Assembly (NCBI RefSeq): GCF_003116035.1
Contig: NZ_LGQW01000015.1
Coordinates: 7,237,980-7,300,844, forward strand
Length of the DNA: 62,865 bases
Direction: 5' to 3'
From: Azospirillum sp. TSH64
Lineage (GTDB): Bacteria > Pseudomonadota > Alphaproteobacteria > Azospirillales > Azospirillaceae
Both the position numbers and the translations under genes were made by a program. The notes below the pieces were generated by a model, which ran no database searches, had not been told where the DNA came from, and worked only from the letters and a program-made list of their open reading frames with translations. Shown here in pieces: positions 9,001 through 14,820 of the stretch (its first letter is position 1; each line of letters opens with the position of its first letter).

Positions 9001-11071
9001 CACGGCGATTGCGTTGGCCATCACCCCGGCGCTGACCGACACGGATGGCTCGGAAACGCTGACGATCACCATCAGCGGCATCCCGACCGGCGCCACGCTG
9101 AGCAACAGCGCCGGCAACACGCTGACGGTCAGCAACGGCTCGATCACCCTGACGCCGGCCCAGCTGGCCGGGCTGGCGATCACGCCGCCGTCGAACAGCG
9201 ATGCCGATTTCAACCTGACGGTGACCGCCACCGCCAAGGACGGCAGCGCCGCTGCGGTCTCGGTGTCCTCGACGCTCGCGGTGACGGTCAACCCGGTGTC
9301 GGATGCCCCGACCCTGACCGTGTCGGCGGCGAGCGGCAACGAGGACACGGCGATCCCGCTGTCCATCACCTCGGCCCTGACCGACACGTCGGAAGTGCTG
9401 AGCATCACCATCAGCGGCATCCCGGCCGGGTCCAAGCTGACCAACAGTGCCGGCAACACGCTGACGATCAGCAACGGCTCAATCACTCTGACCCCGGCCC
9501 AGTTGACCGGGCTGAAGATCAAGCCGCCGTCGAACGACGACGCCGACTTCACCCTGACCGTCACCGCGACCTCGACCGACGGCAGCGCCGCTCCGGCCTC
9601 CACCGTTGCGCAGCTGGCGGTCACGGTCCTGCCGGTTTCCGACACGCCCACCCTGGCGGTCAATCCGGCGACGGTCGCGGAGGATGGCACGGTCGCCCTG
9701 TCGATCACCCCGGCCCTGACCGACCCGTCGGAGACGCTGAGCGTCACCATCGCCAACATCCCGACCGGTGCCCACCTGTCGAACAGCGCGGGCGACACGC
9801 TGACCATCAGCAACGGCTCGATTACCCTGACGCCGGCCCAGCTGGCCGGCCTGTCGATCACGCCGCCCCATGACAGCGGCACCAGCTTCAGCCTGTCGGT
9901 CACCGCGACCTCGACCGACGGCACCGCAACGCCGGCCAGCCTGTCGCGCTCGCTCGCGGTGACGGTGACGCCGGTCGCCGACACCCCGACGCTGACCACC
10001 CCGGCCGTCCATGGGCCGGAGGACACCGCGATTCCGCTGACCATCACCGCCGCCTCCACCGACACCGACGGGTCGGAAACGGTGACGGTGCGGATCACCG
10101 GCATGCCGGCGGGCGCCAGCCTGAACCACGGCACCCACAACAGCGACGGCAGCTGGACCCTCAGCACCTCGGATCTGACCGGCCTGACCTATACCCCGCC
10201 GGCCGACGCCAACGGCACCGTCACCCTGTCGGTCACCGCGACCGCCCAGGACGGGGCCAGCACCGCGGCGGTCACCCAGACCCTGGCGGTGACCGTCGAT
10301 CCGGTGAACGACAAGCCGGTGCTGGCCGCCGCCCACACCACCACCGTGATCGCCGCCGATGCGACCGACCACCCGGCCGTGATTTCCGACGCGACGATCA
10401 CCGATGTGGACAGCAGCGTCATGTCCGGCATGTCGATCCGCATCGCCGCCGGCTCGCAGACCGGCGACACGCTGAATCTCGACAGCCTGACCATCGCGAC
10501 CGATCCGTCGACCGGACGCAAGACGGTGGCCGGCACCGGGATCGAGGTCAGCTGGGACGATGCCAACCACCAGCTGTCGCTGTCCGGCACCGCCTCCACC
10601 GCGACCTACACCGACATCCTCCACCATCTGGCCCTGACGCCCAATGGCAGCGGCGCCCGGACGCTGGAGGTGATGGTCAGCGACGATCAAGGGCTGTCCA
10701 GCGACCCGATGGCCGTGCAGGTGCTGGTCTCGAACAGTGCGACGATGACCGGCAGCGCCGGTGCGGACATCCTGCATGCCGGCAGCACCACCACCAGCAT
10801 GTCCGGCGGGGCCGGGGACGATCTGTTCATCTTCGCCCCGCGCGGTGGCGACCTGACCATCAATGGCGGGGCGGGCTGGACCGACGTGGTGGAGGTCGGC
10901 GCCTTCGTCGCCAATGCCGGCACCAACTGGATGCAGCAGCTGGACGGGCATGCCTACACGGTCGATCCGTCAGGTCACGGCCTGACCTTCACCCAGGAGA
11001 CGACCGTCACGCTGGAGGACCAGAACCATCACCAGCTGGTGCTGCAGAACATCGAACGGCTGACGTTCTGA
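2..11071 (+). CDS. Giant RTX/Ig-like repeat adhesin, 5'-truncated by the window edge
   Basis: The reading frame is already open at base 2, so the N-terminus lies outside the window; 3689 residues are visible. Most of it is tandem Ig/cadherin-like modules of about 100-115 residues, each with a GNEDTAI-type segment, a DTDGSE motif and an LTPAQLAGLKITPP-type strand. Two blocks of RTX glycine/aspartate nonapeptides (GGAGNDT type; about 1693-1790 and 2107-2514) should bind calcium. A 16-proline run at 5825-5872, preceded by a Gly/Ser-rich stretch, splits the molecule. The last 110 residues hold a degenerate RTX repeat (GSAGADILHAG) and an aromatic/hydrophobic tail ending NIERLTF, as expected of an uncleaved type I secretion signal. 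By family knowledge this is a LapA/BapA-like cell-surface adhesin exported by an ABC/MFP/OMP system, which is not in the window. Inferred role: biofilm or root attachment. No lipase, protease or lectin domain was recognised. Confidence 0.93.
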   Translation, partial: GSETLTITISGIPAGATLANTLNGTLTVSNGSITLNPNQLAGLKITPPLNSDDDFTLTVTATAKDGVAAPVSVNAPLVVTVNPVSDTPTLSVSAARGDEDTAIPLTINPALTDTDGSETLTIRISGVPAGATLSAGSSVTESNGTTTWTLTPQQLAGLKITPPHNSDVDFDLTVTAIAKDGTAPVATTSQTLHVTVDPITDTPTLSVTAATGNEDTAIALAITPALTDTDGSETLTITISGIPAGAILANTLNGTLTVTNGSITLTPNQLAGLKITPPSNSDDDFTLTVTATAKDGVADAVSVTQTLPVTVNPVSDTPTLSVTAVTGNEDTAIPLTISPALTDTDGSEVLTIRITGIPAGATLVNTLNGTLTVTNGSITLNPDQLAGLKITPPLNSDDDFTLSVTAVSKDRGAAEATTTLPLVVTVNPVTDTPTLSVTAASGNEDTAIALDIRSALTDLDGSESLSIKITGVPAGATLSAGTFVTESNGTTSWTLTQAQLANLKITPKADSDVDFTLTVTATATDRGLSPVSVQTTLAVTVIAVADKPTVSVTPITYDLAVGQNDTLTGTAGNDTLSGGAGNDTILGGAGDDVIYGDGSGTFTVALSITPAVTDRDGSESISKVTISGVPAGATLSAGTLNADGTWTLTEAQLSGLKLTAQEGDTSHPITLTVVSTSREQENGSTADSDPRTLTISFANTPKGNDSLDGGDGNDTIFGGAGNDTLIGGLGDDSLDGGADNDLLAGGPGNDTIDGGAGNDTVTYAGSATAVNANLATGVGTGEGTDVLRNLENVTGSAFDDVITGDGGANILLGGGGNDTITGGAGTDTIHGGAGDDLSIFTVGTDGGTASVPELQDGDAGIDTFRVMLTSAQMSNPAILADLRTLRDLIEAAAADPNAATKDTDVANAVTLTALGIKVADFEKLEIYVDGQPVNVREVLNYTPTATAAAATTSTTEDNAVSSRLVATDQDTLNGRTDDSLTFKGPGADGQPVRLAHGTLVVNADGTFIYTPDADFSGTETFSFTVTDAYGGTSTATQTIKVAPVADSITLTTLNTRGNEDAAGGIAIAPTITLSDVDAASAEAVETVTLTMSASQLDVAGAKLYLNGTELTRSGSGTYSWTIPTSALVAGGAAGTWTVSGLKIVTTRNSDADLTYTLTVGTIDSTSAGTVRGSKSATGTITVDAVADAPTVTAAAAATDEDTSVALKITPALTDTDGSESIGYVTVSGVPAGASLNLGTVLSTQGDGSTSWKVNAADLASLRLTPPHDFSGTITLRVVATSVERENGSTADSAPATLTVTVTGVADAPIVIPVAATGNEDTAIPLSIDAHLSDVTGETLDHITITNLPEGATLSAGIHNADGSWTLTPAQLTGLTFTPPPNYSGTLTLKITATSVEGATTATSAQQSLTVTVTAVADTPVLSASDAVGREDTAIPLSVVAALTDRDGSESLSILVGGVPAGATLNHGHYDATLGKWVLTQADLSGLTITPPANSNTGFNLTFTARATEGSNGAFADAAAVSVHVEVQGVADVVTPNGTLTARGDEDTAINLKLGDLVMTDNDGSERLSLVVSNLPSGSWLSLAAGHDSGLVYLGNGRWSVDAEYRNELTLTTKKDFSGTITLKVDVITTDSNGAPIITVNGVTSGGMLKDTRDLTVTVDPKADEPVVSIGASGLEDAVGGIPLTISALTGDSDGSEHISSIVISGLPAGVTLTSSDAGALTANANGSWTVDPAKLGNLRLIVPANNADDFTITVKVTAMDGTDTLTRTYTPTVTITAVADAPVSHAADGSAVPYHVDDQSTTGVPDGLVLNLNAFLADTDGSEKLAVTIGGVPKGTVLSRGIDNGNGTWTLTAEDYTAALAEGGLKLTVKDANATGITHSVSGSVDTASVTLTVNPYSIESEGDRNTSVSDSFVLSWTTTASSGGGSTDPGNGGNTGGGTSPPPPPPPPPPPPPPPPVLDPSVGSDRPHAVTTAEDTSVALGLKDGLANWQDVSTVTLSGIPTGASLSNTAGDTLTVTGGSITLTKAQLDGLRLTPPSNSDADFTLSIDVVSGSSNAHTTLTQAVTVTAVADSPLLTVQTASGNEDTAIALDITAALADTDGSETLASIVIDGVPAGASLSAGYLDSTTGRWVLTPGQLAGLKFTPPHDASGTFQLTVTAVSRETSNADRATTTRTLTVEVAPVSDAPAISVSAATALEDHAANLSIDAAVTDLVGTSEVITALRVTVPAGFTLSGGTSLGNGVYDLTGLSASDRAALKLTPPANYAGTVTLTVDAAAQDGTAAPAWSSRSFSVTYTAVADAPNVTVHDTTGAEDTAIALNLSASLVDTDGSETMAVILSGLPAGAVLNHGSNNGDGSWTLKPSELAGLTVTPPRNYSGGMDLTLTATSLESSNKDTASTTATIHVTVTAVADAPTVIVANASGSEDTAIALNLTAALVDTDGSETMALVLSGLPAGAVLIDANGTILTPTAGSVALTAAQLSGLKLMPPANAGTDFNLTLTATTTEASTGATATTSQLFRVSVDPVADQPIITWAPLSGTEDTAVPLNLSVALYDTDGSERLGLLTIAGVPTGALLSAGTKNADGSWTLTPAQLTGLTLTPPANSDAAIALTVTAVSIESNGSTATRTVTVPITLAAVSDTPTLSVSAATGNEDTAIALTINPALTDTDGSETLTITISGIPAGASLSNSAGNVLTISNGSITLTPAQLAGLKITPPSNSDADFTLTVTAISTDGTAAPASTSAPLPVTVNPVTDTPTLSVAPATGNEDTPIALTITPALTDLDGSETLTITISGIPTGATLSNSAGNTLTVSNGSITLTPDKLAGLAIKPPSNSDADFNLTVTATAKDGSAAAVSVSSTLAVTVNPVSDTPTLSVSAATGNEDTAIALTINPALTDTDGSETLTVTISGIPAGASLSNTAGNVLTISNGSITLTPAQLAGLKITPPSNSDADFTLTVTATATDGSAAPASTSASLPVTVNPVSDTPTLSVSPATGNEDTAIALAITPALTDTDGSETLTITISGIPTGATLSNSAGNTLTVSNGSITLTPAQLAGLAITPPSNSDADFNLTVTATAKDGSAAAVSVSSTLAVTVNPVSDAPTLTVSAASGNEDTAIPLSITSALTDTSEVLSITISGIPAGSKLTNSAGNTLTISNGSITLTPAQLTGLKIKPPSNDDADFTLTVTATSTDGSAAPASTVAQLAVTVLPVSDTPTLAVNPATVAEDGTVALSITPALTDPSETLSVTIANIPTGAHLSNSAGDTLTISNGSITLTPAQLAGLSITPPHDSGTSFSLSVTATSTDGTATPASLSRSLAVTVTPVADTPTLTTPAVHGPEDTAIPLTITAASTDTDGSETVTVRITGMPAGASLNHGTHNSDGSWTLSTSDLTGLTYTPPADANGTVTLSVTATAQDGASTAAVTQTLAVTVDPVNDKPVLAAAHTTTVIAADATDHPAVISDATITDVDSSVMSGMSIRIAAGSQTGDTLNLDSLTIATDPSTGRKTVAGTGIEVSWDDANHQLSLSGTASTATYTDILHHLALTPNGSGARTLEVMVSDDQGLSSDPMAVQVLVSNSATMTGSAGADILHAGSTTTSMSGGAGDDLFIFAPRGGDLTINGGAGWTDVVEVGAFVANAGTNWMQQLDGHAYTVDPSGHGLTFTQETTVTLEDQNHHQLVLQNIERLTF
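266..1645 (+). repeat. Tandem 345-bp coding repeats, 5' block
   Basis: Four consecutive modules start at the PTLS codons at 266, 611, 956 and 1301, exactly 345 bp (115 codons) apart. Nucleotide identity between neighbours is visibly high, including synonymous sites. They belong to the adhesin frame. A further partial module lies at 1-265. Confidence 0.9.
1693..1790 (+). repeat. RTX calcium-binding repeat block 1
   Basis: Encodes consecutive GTAGNDTLS / GGAGNDTIL / GGAGDDVIY nonapeptides inside the adhesin frame. The block sits inside an Ig-like module: the preceding sequence is a normal module start (KPTVSVTP) and the following sequence resumes at the ALSITPAVTDRDGSE position. Confidence 0.85.
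2107..2514 (+). repeat. RTX calcium-binding repeat block 2
   Basis: About ten GGxGxDxUx nonapeptides (GGDGNDTIF, GGAGNDTLI, GGLGDDSLD and similar), interrupted around 2290-2400 by a non-RTX segment (TYAGSATAVNANL type) that commonly caps serralysin-like RTX rolls. Expected to fold as a calcium-dependent parallel beta-roll outside the cell. Confidence 0.85.
5825..5872 (+). repeat. Polyproline linker in the adhesin
   Basis: Sixteen consecutive proline codons (ccg/cct/ccc mixture), preceded by a Gly/Ser/Asn-rich segment. It forms a stiff linker between an N-terminal part with diverged modules and RTX blocks and a C-terminal part of more uniform modules. Confidence 0.9.
7931..10327 (+). repeat. 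Tandem 345/339-bp coding repeats, 3' block
   Basis: Module starts at 7931, 8276, 8621, 8966 and 9311 are spaced exactly 345 bp; the next starts, 9650 and 9989, are spaced 339 bp because the DTDGSE segment is shortened to DTSE and then DPSE. The first, third and the second, fourth modules resemble each other most, which suggests duplication of a two-module unit. Confidence 0.9.
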
Positions 11072-11123
11072 CGGGGTGGGTGACGCGGTGGGGCAGAGGC
11101 AGAGGGGGGAGCGGCAGGCAGGG

Positions 11124-11618
11124 TCAGGCGTCCGGCGTGCCGTCCGCCTTCTCCCCTCCGGCTTCACCGTCGCCGCTGTCGGTCTGCATGTGGGTTATGA
11201 TCCGCTTCATCAGCCGGCCCAGCATCGCCCGTTCGTTCGCCGCCATGGCGGCGATGGGCGGGCTGAGCGACTGGCGCAGGGGGTCGCGGTCCAGAAGGAG
11301 CCTGCCGTCGTCGGTCAGGTCGAACAGCCAGCCGCGCTTGAATCCCGGATGCTGCCGACGGGTCAGCAGCCCCTTGTCCACCAGGGTGGAGACGGTGCGC
11401 GACACCGGTGCCAGGTGGATTTTCTGAAATCGCGCCAGCGCGGTCAGGGTGCGCGCCGGCTCCGGCGCGTCATGGAAGTAACGCAACGCCACCCATTGGG
11501 CCGGGAAAAGCCCATCGGTGAAGCTGATGCCATAGACAAGCCGGCTGACCTGGTCCAGCAAGGTGACCAGATCGTCGTCGGTCGACGGGTTGTCGCCATC
11601 CTCCGGCCTTTCCGACAC
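11124..11618 (-). CDS. MarR-family winged-helix regulator
   Basis: A protein of about 164 residues with the MarR layout: a helix-rich N-terminus (LVTLLDQVSRLVYGI), a DNA-binding wing-helix region (LTALARFQKIHLAPVSRTVS), a wing (LVDKGLLTRRQHPGFKRGW) and C-terminal dimer helices. I prefer the GTG start at 11618 because a GGGAGAGAAG Shine-Dalgarno lies just upstream; an in-frame TTG at 11663 would add 15 residues without a clear ribosome site. The gene is convergent with the adhesin gene and only 52 bp from its end, so it could belong to that surface-protein locus, but nothing in the sequence proves it regulates the adhesin. Ligand unknown. Confidence 0.8.
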   Translation of the reverse strand: MSERPEDGDNPSTDDDLVTLLDQVSRLVYGISFTDGLFPAQWVALRYFHDAPEPARTLTALARFQKIHLAPVSRTVSTLVDKGLLTRRQHPGFKRGWLFDLTDDGRLLLDRDPLRQSLSPPIAAMAANERAMLGRLMKRIITHMQTDSGDGEAGGEKADGTPDA

Positions 11619-11857
11619 GCGCTTCTCTCCCTCCCGACACTGCACCGAACCAACCGGCGGCAAGCTTGGCGGTGGACTGTAGCGAAGTCAACGCGCCAGC
11701 GGAAGCGGCAGTCTTCGCGTCTGCGTGGTGAAAGTGCCGTCAGGATTCGCGTGGATTATCGTTGAGGGAAATCCATCGCTTCCGTACCAAAGCCTTGGCG
11801 AAAGCAGCCGGCCCGCCCCATTTGTGGTCCAACCATCACAAACCGCGGATACTGGAC

Positions 11858-12556
11858 ATGACCGGCACCCCCCGTCTGACCAACGCCTTTCTGTTCGACC
11901 TCGACGGCACGCTGACCGACACGGTCTACCAGCACGTGCTGGCCTGGAAGGAGGCATTGGACGAGGAGGGCATCGCCCTGTCGGTCTGGCGCATCCACCG
12001 CAAGATCGGCATGAGCGGCGGGCTGTTCACCAACATGCTGCTGCGCGAGACCGGTCTCGGCGCCGACCAGGCTCTTCTCGACCGGCTGCGCCAGCGCCAT
12101 GCGCAGGCCTACAGGCGGCTGGCCCCCGGCGTGGTTCCGCTGCCGGGCGCCCGCGAGCTGCTGGACACGCTGACGGAGCTGAACATCCCCTGGGCCATCG
12201 CCACCAGCGGCCGGATGGAGACGGCGCGGCCGGCGCTGGAGAAGCTGGGCGTCGATCCTTCGAGGGCCGCCGTCATCACCCGCGACGAGGTCGAATATGC
12301 CAAGCCCGACCCCGACCTGTTCCTGGCCGCCGCCGCGCGCATCGGCGTGGACATCGCCAGCGCCTTCGTCGTCGGCGACAGCATCTGGGACATGATCGCC
12401 GCCAAGCGGGCACGGGCGCTGGGAATCGGCCTGCTGTCCGGCGGCTATGGCCGGGAGGAGCTGGAACGCTCCGGCGCGCTGCGCGTCTATGAGGACCCGG
12501 CCGACATGCTGGATCACCTGGACGAAGTCGGCGGGCGCCGCGGGCTGGCGCAGTAA
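11858..12556 (+). CDS. HAD-superfamily phosphatase (phosphoglycolate phosphatase-like)
   Basis: A protein of 232 residues with all four HAD motifs: FDLDGTLTD (Asp nucleophile) at residues 10-18, ATSG (motif II), the lysine of YAKPDPD (motif III) and GDSIWDM (acidic motif IV). The alpha-helical cap between motifs I and II places it among subclass I enzymes such as phosphoglycolate or beta-phosphoglucomutase-like phosphatases. The ATG at 11858 is chosen because the extra upstream residues of the open frame do not look protein-like and MTGTPRLTN starts just before motif I. The substrate cannot be told from sequence. It stands alone; a bidirectional terminator follows 135 bp downstream. Confidence 0.85.
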   Translation: MTGTPRLTNAFLFDLDGTLTDTVYQHVLAWKEALDEEGIALSVWRIHRKIGMSGGLFTNMLLRETGLGADQALLDRLRQRHAQAYRRLAPGVVPLPGARELLDTLTELNIPWAIATSGRMETARPALEKLGVDPSRAAVITRDEVEYAKPDPDLFLAAAARIGVDIASAFVVGDSIWDMIAAKRARALGIGLLSGGYGREELERSGALRVYEDPADMLDHLDEVGGRRGLAQ

Positions 12557-12691
12557 AAGCGGGAGTGCCGGAAACCATCCGATCCGCCGTTTCGGTCGGA
12601 GCGGTGCGAGGTGCCGTCTCCGGTCTCCATGACTGCCATCGACAGCCAGTCCTTCCTGTTCAACTGAAGGCCGTCTCCAGACCAGCCAAAA

Positions 12692-12720
12692 AAAAGCCGC
12701 CGGAAACACCGGCGGCTTTT
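12692..12720 (-). terminator. Strong intrinsic terminator, best on the minus strand
   Basis: A perfect 12-bp stem (AAAAGCCGCCGG / CCGGCGGCTTTT) with a 5-base loop. Read on the minus strand it is followed by a run of T residues (the A run at 12688-12695); on the plus strand the tail is only TTTT. It can serve the HAD gene from the left and a minus-strand transcript from the right. Confidence 0.85.
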
Positions 12721-12782
12721 AAGTCCGAGAGGAACGTCCAACAAGTTGTGCCGGGTCAACCCACGGCGCATCCAGCGGTACG
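12692..12782 (-). ncRNA. Candidate small RNA between promoter A and the terminator
   Basis: Predicted only from a promoter-like element at 12788-12816 and a perfect hairpin plus U-tract at 12692-12720 on the same strand, giving a transcript of about 90 nt. The intervening sequence has a start codon at 12771 but that frame runs through the terminator, so a coding role looks unlikely. No known RNA family recognised. Confidence 0.3.
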
Positions 12783-12785
12783 GGA

Positions 12786-12816
12786 CTAATATATTAATAT
12801 CTCATCCGTCTGGCAA
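12786..12816 (-). promoter_or_regulatory. Promoter with TAATATATTA operator (site A)
   Basis: On the minus strand: -35 TTGCCA (12811-12816), 17-bp spacer, -10 TATATT (12788-12793). A perfect 10-bp palindrome TAATATATTA (12787-12796) covers the -10. It matches the sites upstream of the MFS gene and of uxaB, yet no gene starts downstream of it; a terminator lies about 65-90 bp further on. Confidence 0.5.
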
Positions 12817-12891
12817 GCGGCTTTCCTTCCTTCGGCCGGATTTTTTATCCAGTGGTGCCTGACCGCAGATATGACGGCGCCCAAACGCAGA

Positions 12892-12920
12892 ACGCCCCCC
12901 GGCGGTGAGCCGGAGGGCGT
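12892..12920 (-). terminator. Imperfect hairpin downstream of the MFS gene
   Basis: A 12-bp stem with one mismatch (ACGCCCCCCGGC / GCCGGAGGGCGT) and a 5-base loop, 42 bp after the stop of the minus-strand MFS gene. Only a short T-rich tail follows, so termination may be partial. Confidence 0.5.
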
Positions 12921-12961
12921 CTCTATCACAGTTAAGCGGCGTTTCAGGGACGGGCGGGCCG

Positions 12962-14245
12962 TCAGTCGGCGCCGGCCGTGGCGTTCGGGACGGCGGCGGC
13001 GGATTTCGGACCGCGCTGGCCCAGCACCAGGGCGATGATGGCGAAGGCGGCGAGGTCGAACACGGTCAGGCAGGCGAACAGCGGCTCGTACCCGATGGTG
13101 GTGGCGAGCTGGCCGATCATCAGCGAGAAGATCATGCCGCCCATGTAGCCGGCCATGCCGCCGAAACCGGTCGCCGTGGCGACGTCCTGCTTTTCGAAGG
13201 TGTCGGTGACCAGGGCATAGAGCAGGCTCGACAGCATCTGGTGGGCGAAGGCGCCGAGGGAGAACAGGAAGATCGCGGTGATCGGGCTGGCGGCGAAGCT
13301 GATCAGCGCCGGGCCGACCATGCAGACCGCACCCACGCCGACGCCGGCGATGCGGGAGTTGACCAGCGACATCCGGAAGCGTTTCACGAAGAAGGGCGAC
13401 AGGTAACCGCTGAGGATGCAGCCGATGTCACCGGCCAGGAACGGCAGCCAGGCGAACAGGGCGAACTGCTTGATGTCCATGCCGCGGGTGGAGACCATGT
13501 ACAGCGGGATCCAGAAGCTGAAGGTCTGCCAGGCCGGCTCGGTCAGGAAACGGGCGGCGGCGATGCTCCAGAACTTGCCCTTGCCCAGCACGCGCTTCAT
13601 CGACGGCTTCGGCAGCTCGACCTGCTCCTGGCCGTCCAGGATGTAGGCATGCTCTTCCTTGGTCAGGCGCGGATGGTTCTCCGGGTTGCGGTACAGCATG
13701 TACCACAGGGCCGACATGCCGACGCCCAGCAGACCGGTGACGAGGAAGGCTTCCTGCCAGCCATAGGTCAGCGACAGCCAGATGACGAAGGGCGGGGCGA
13801 TCATCGCGCCGATGGAGCTGCCGGTGTTGAACCAGCCGGTGGCGATGGAGCGTTCCTTGGCCGGGAACCACAGGGTGGAGGTCTTGACGCCCGACGGCAT
13901 GGCCGCCGCTTCGCTGATGCCCAGCAGGCCGCGGAAGAAGGCCATCGACTGCCAACTGCCGGCCAGCGCATGCATGGCGGCGGCGATGCCCCAGACGCCG
14001 GCGAACATCGCGTAGCCCAGCTTCAGCCCGATCAGGTCGGTGATGTAGCCGGCGACCGGCTGCATCAGGCTGTAGCAGAGCTGGAAGGCGCTGACGATGA
14101 AGGAATACTGCTCGGTCGTGAAGTGGAGCTGTTCCTTGAGCGTCGGCGCCAGGATGCCCAGGGTGTTGCGGTCGATGTAGTTGACCACGGTGCCCAGCAT
14201 CATCAGGGCAAGGATTTGCCACCGCAAACCACGGATCTTGTTCAT
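12962..14245 (-). CDS. exuT: MFS transporter, hexuronate/sugar-acid (ExuT-like) family
   Basis: A protein of 427 residues with about twelve hydrophobic segments. It matches the anion:cation symporter (ACS) branch of the major facilitator superfamily, which includes ExuT and GudP: the VNYIDRNTLGILAPTL segment after helix 1, the GxxSD/LxG region, and a central cytoplasmic loop (YRNPENHPRLTKEEHAYI) typical of hexuronate and galactarate permeases. Predicted to import galacturonate or glucuronate with protons. A GAGGAAAAG ribosome site precedes the ATG at 14245. The upstream promoter (14404-14433) carries a TAATATATCA operator like that of uxaB, which supports a hexuronate role. The exact substrate, and so the symbol, is an inference. 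Confidence 0.85.
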   Translation of the reverse strand: MNKIRGLRWQILALMMLGTVVNYIDRNTLGILAPTLKEQLHFTTEQYSFIVSAFQLCYSLMQPVAGYITDLIGLKLGYAMFAGVWGIAAAMHALAGSWQSMAFFRGLLGISEAAAMPSGVKTSTLWFPAKERSIATGWFNTGSSIGAMIAPPFVIWLSLTYGWQEAFLVTGLLGVGMSALWYMLYRNPENHPRLTKEEHAYILDGQEQVELPKPSMKRVLGKGKFWSIAAARFLTEPAWQTFSFWIPLYMVSTRGMDIKQFALFAWLPFLAGDIGCILSGYLSPFFVKRFRMSLVNSRIAGVGVGAVCMVGPALISFAASPITAIFLFSLGAFAHQMLSSLLYALVTDTFEKQDVATATGFGGMAGYMGGMIFSLMIGQLATTIGYEPLFACLTVFDLAAFAIIALVLGQRGPKSAAAVPNATAGAD

Positions 14246-14403
14246 CTTTTCCTCACATGCCTGCCACGGCAGGCGCCGGTGCGCACGTACAGGCCCTTAT
14301 GGCGGCGATCCTCGGGCGGGATGCCTGGCCGGCGGGTGTTCGGTGCCGGGCGAATGGGTCGCTTCCGCTCTGCTTCAAGAGGGGCGGGAGCATCGCTGAC
14401 GGA

Positions 14404-14433
14404 GTTATATTAATATATCAGTGTTGGGTGCAA
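14404..14433 (-). promoter_or_regulatory. Promoter and TAATATATCA operator of the MFS gene (site B)
   Basis: On the minus strand: -35 TTGCAC (14428-14433) and -10 TATAAC (14404-14409), 18 bp apart. The AT-rich near-palindrome TAATATATCA (14411-14420) fills the spacer next to the -10. The predicted transcript start is about 150 nt before the ATG at 14245. Confidence 0.55.
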
Positions 14434-14666
14434 GCGGTTTTCCGGTGCCGCCTTCGGCTCTTGCGAAAATGTCGCAGTCCAATGATGCGATGCGCTGATT
14501 TCTTCGCAGTCGCAGCAAAAGCCAGCCCGTTTCCCGAGAGCGGTTACTTGCTGCGGTGCAATATCATTGAAAGTTGAAAGGCCTGTTTTGCTGTTCGGAT
14601 TTTAATGGCGGGCCGGTCTGCCCGGTTCATCCGCCCGTAGGAAGCCACAGCGTCGGCTCGCCATAA

Positions 14667-14680
14667 ATGACCTGGATCAA
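14667..14680 (+). promoter_or_regulatory. FNR/FixK-like box upstream of nifJ
   Basis: ATGAC-CTGG-ATCAA, i.e. TTGAT-N4-GTCAT on the other strand; one half-site is perfect against the FNR consensus TTGAT-N4-ATCAA. It lies about 350 bp before nifJ. The same asymmetric form occurs upstream of pflB. Confidence 0.35.
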
Positions 14681-14788
14681 TGGTCTACGCGCCGCTTCCG
14701 TCCCGCCGGCAATGGCAGGACGGCCGCCATGCCGCTGCCATCCCTGTGGAAACGCTCGGTTCTCGTTCGTTGCTGCACTGCGACAATC

Positions 14789-14804
14789 TGGGGCCTTCCT
14801 TGCA
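14789..14804 (+). promoter_or_regulatory. Possible sigma-54 (-24/-12) promoter of nifJ
   Basis: TGGGGCCTTCCTTGCA keeps the invariant GG-N10-GC spacing and the TTGCA end of the sigma-54 consensus TGGCAC-N5-TTGCW, but departs from it at CA. It lies about 230 bp before nifJ. No clear NifA site (TGT-N10-ACA) was seen upstream, so this is weak. Confidence 0.3.
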
Positions 14805-14806
14805 AA

Positions 14807-14820
14807 AGTAATATATCAGA
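14807..14820. promoter_or_regulatory. TAATATATCA operator-like element upstream of nifJ (site C)
   Basis: Core TAATATATCA at 14809-14818, followed by AGACAGTTGTGCAG, which resembles the flank of site B. Read on the minus strand a CTGCAC -35-like hexamer is in the right place but no -10 follows, so it may be a decayed or auxiliary copy. Confidence 0.35.

Noticed and set aside
7129..10167. A 1012-codon open frame on the minus strand within the adhesin gene
   Set aside because: It is the antisense of the repetitive adhesin modules; high GC3 keeps the frame open and the peptide is low-complexity Val/Ser/Ala. No ribosome site and no domain.
12514..12771. A minus-strand frame starting at ATG 12771 downstream of promoter A
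   Set aside because: It runs straight through the strong terminator at 12692-12720 and into the HAD gene antisense, so a coding role is unlikely.
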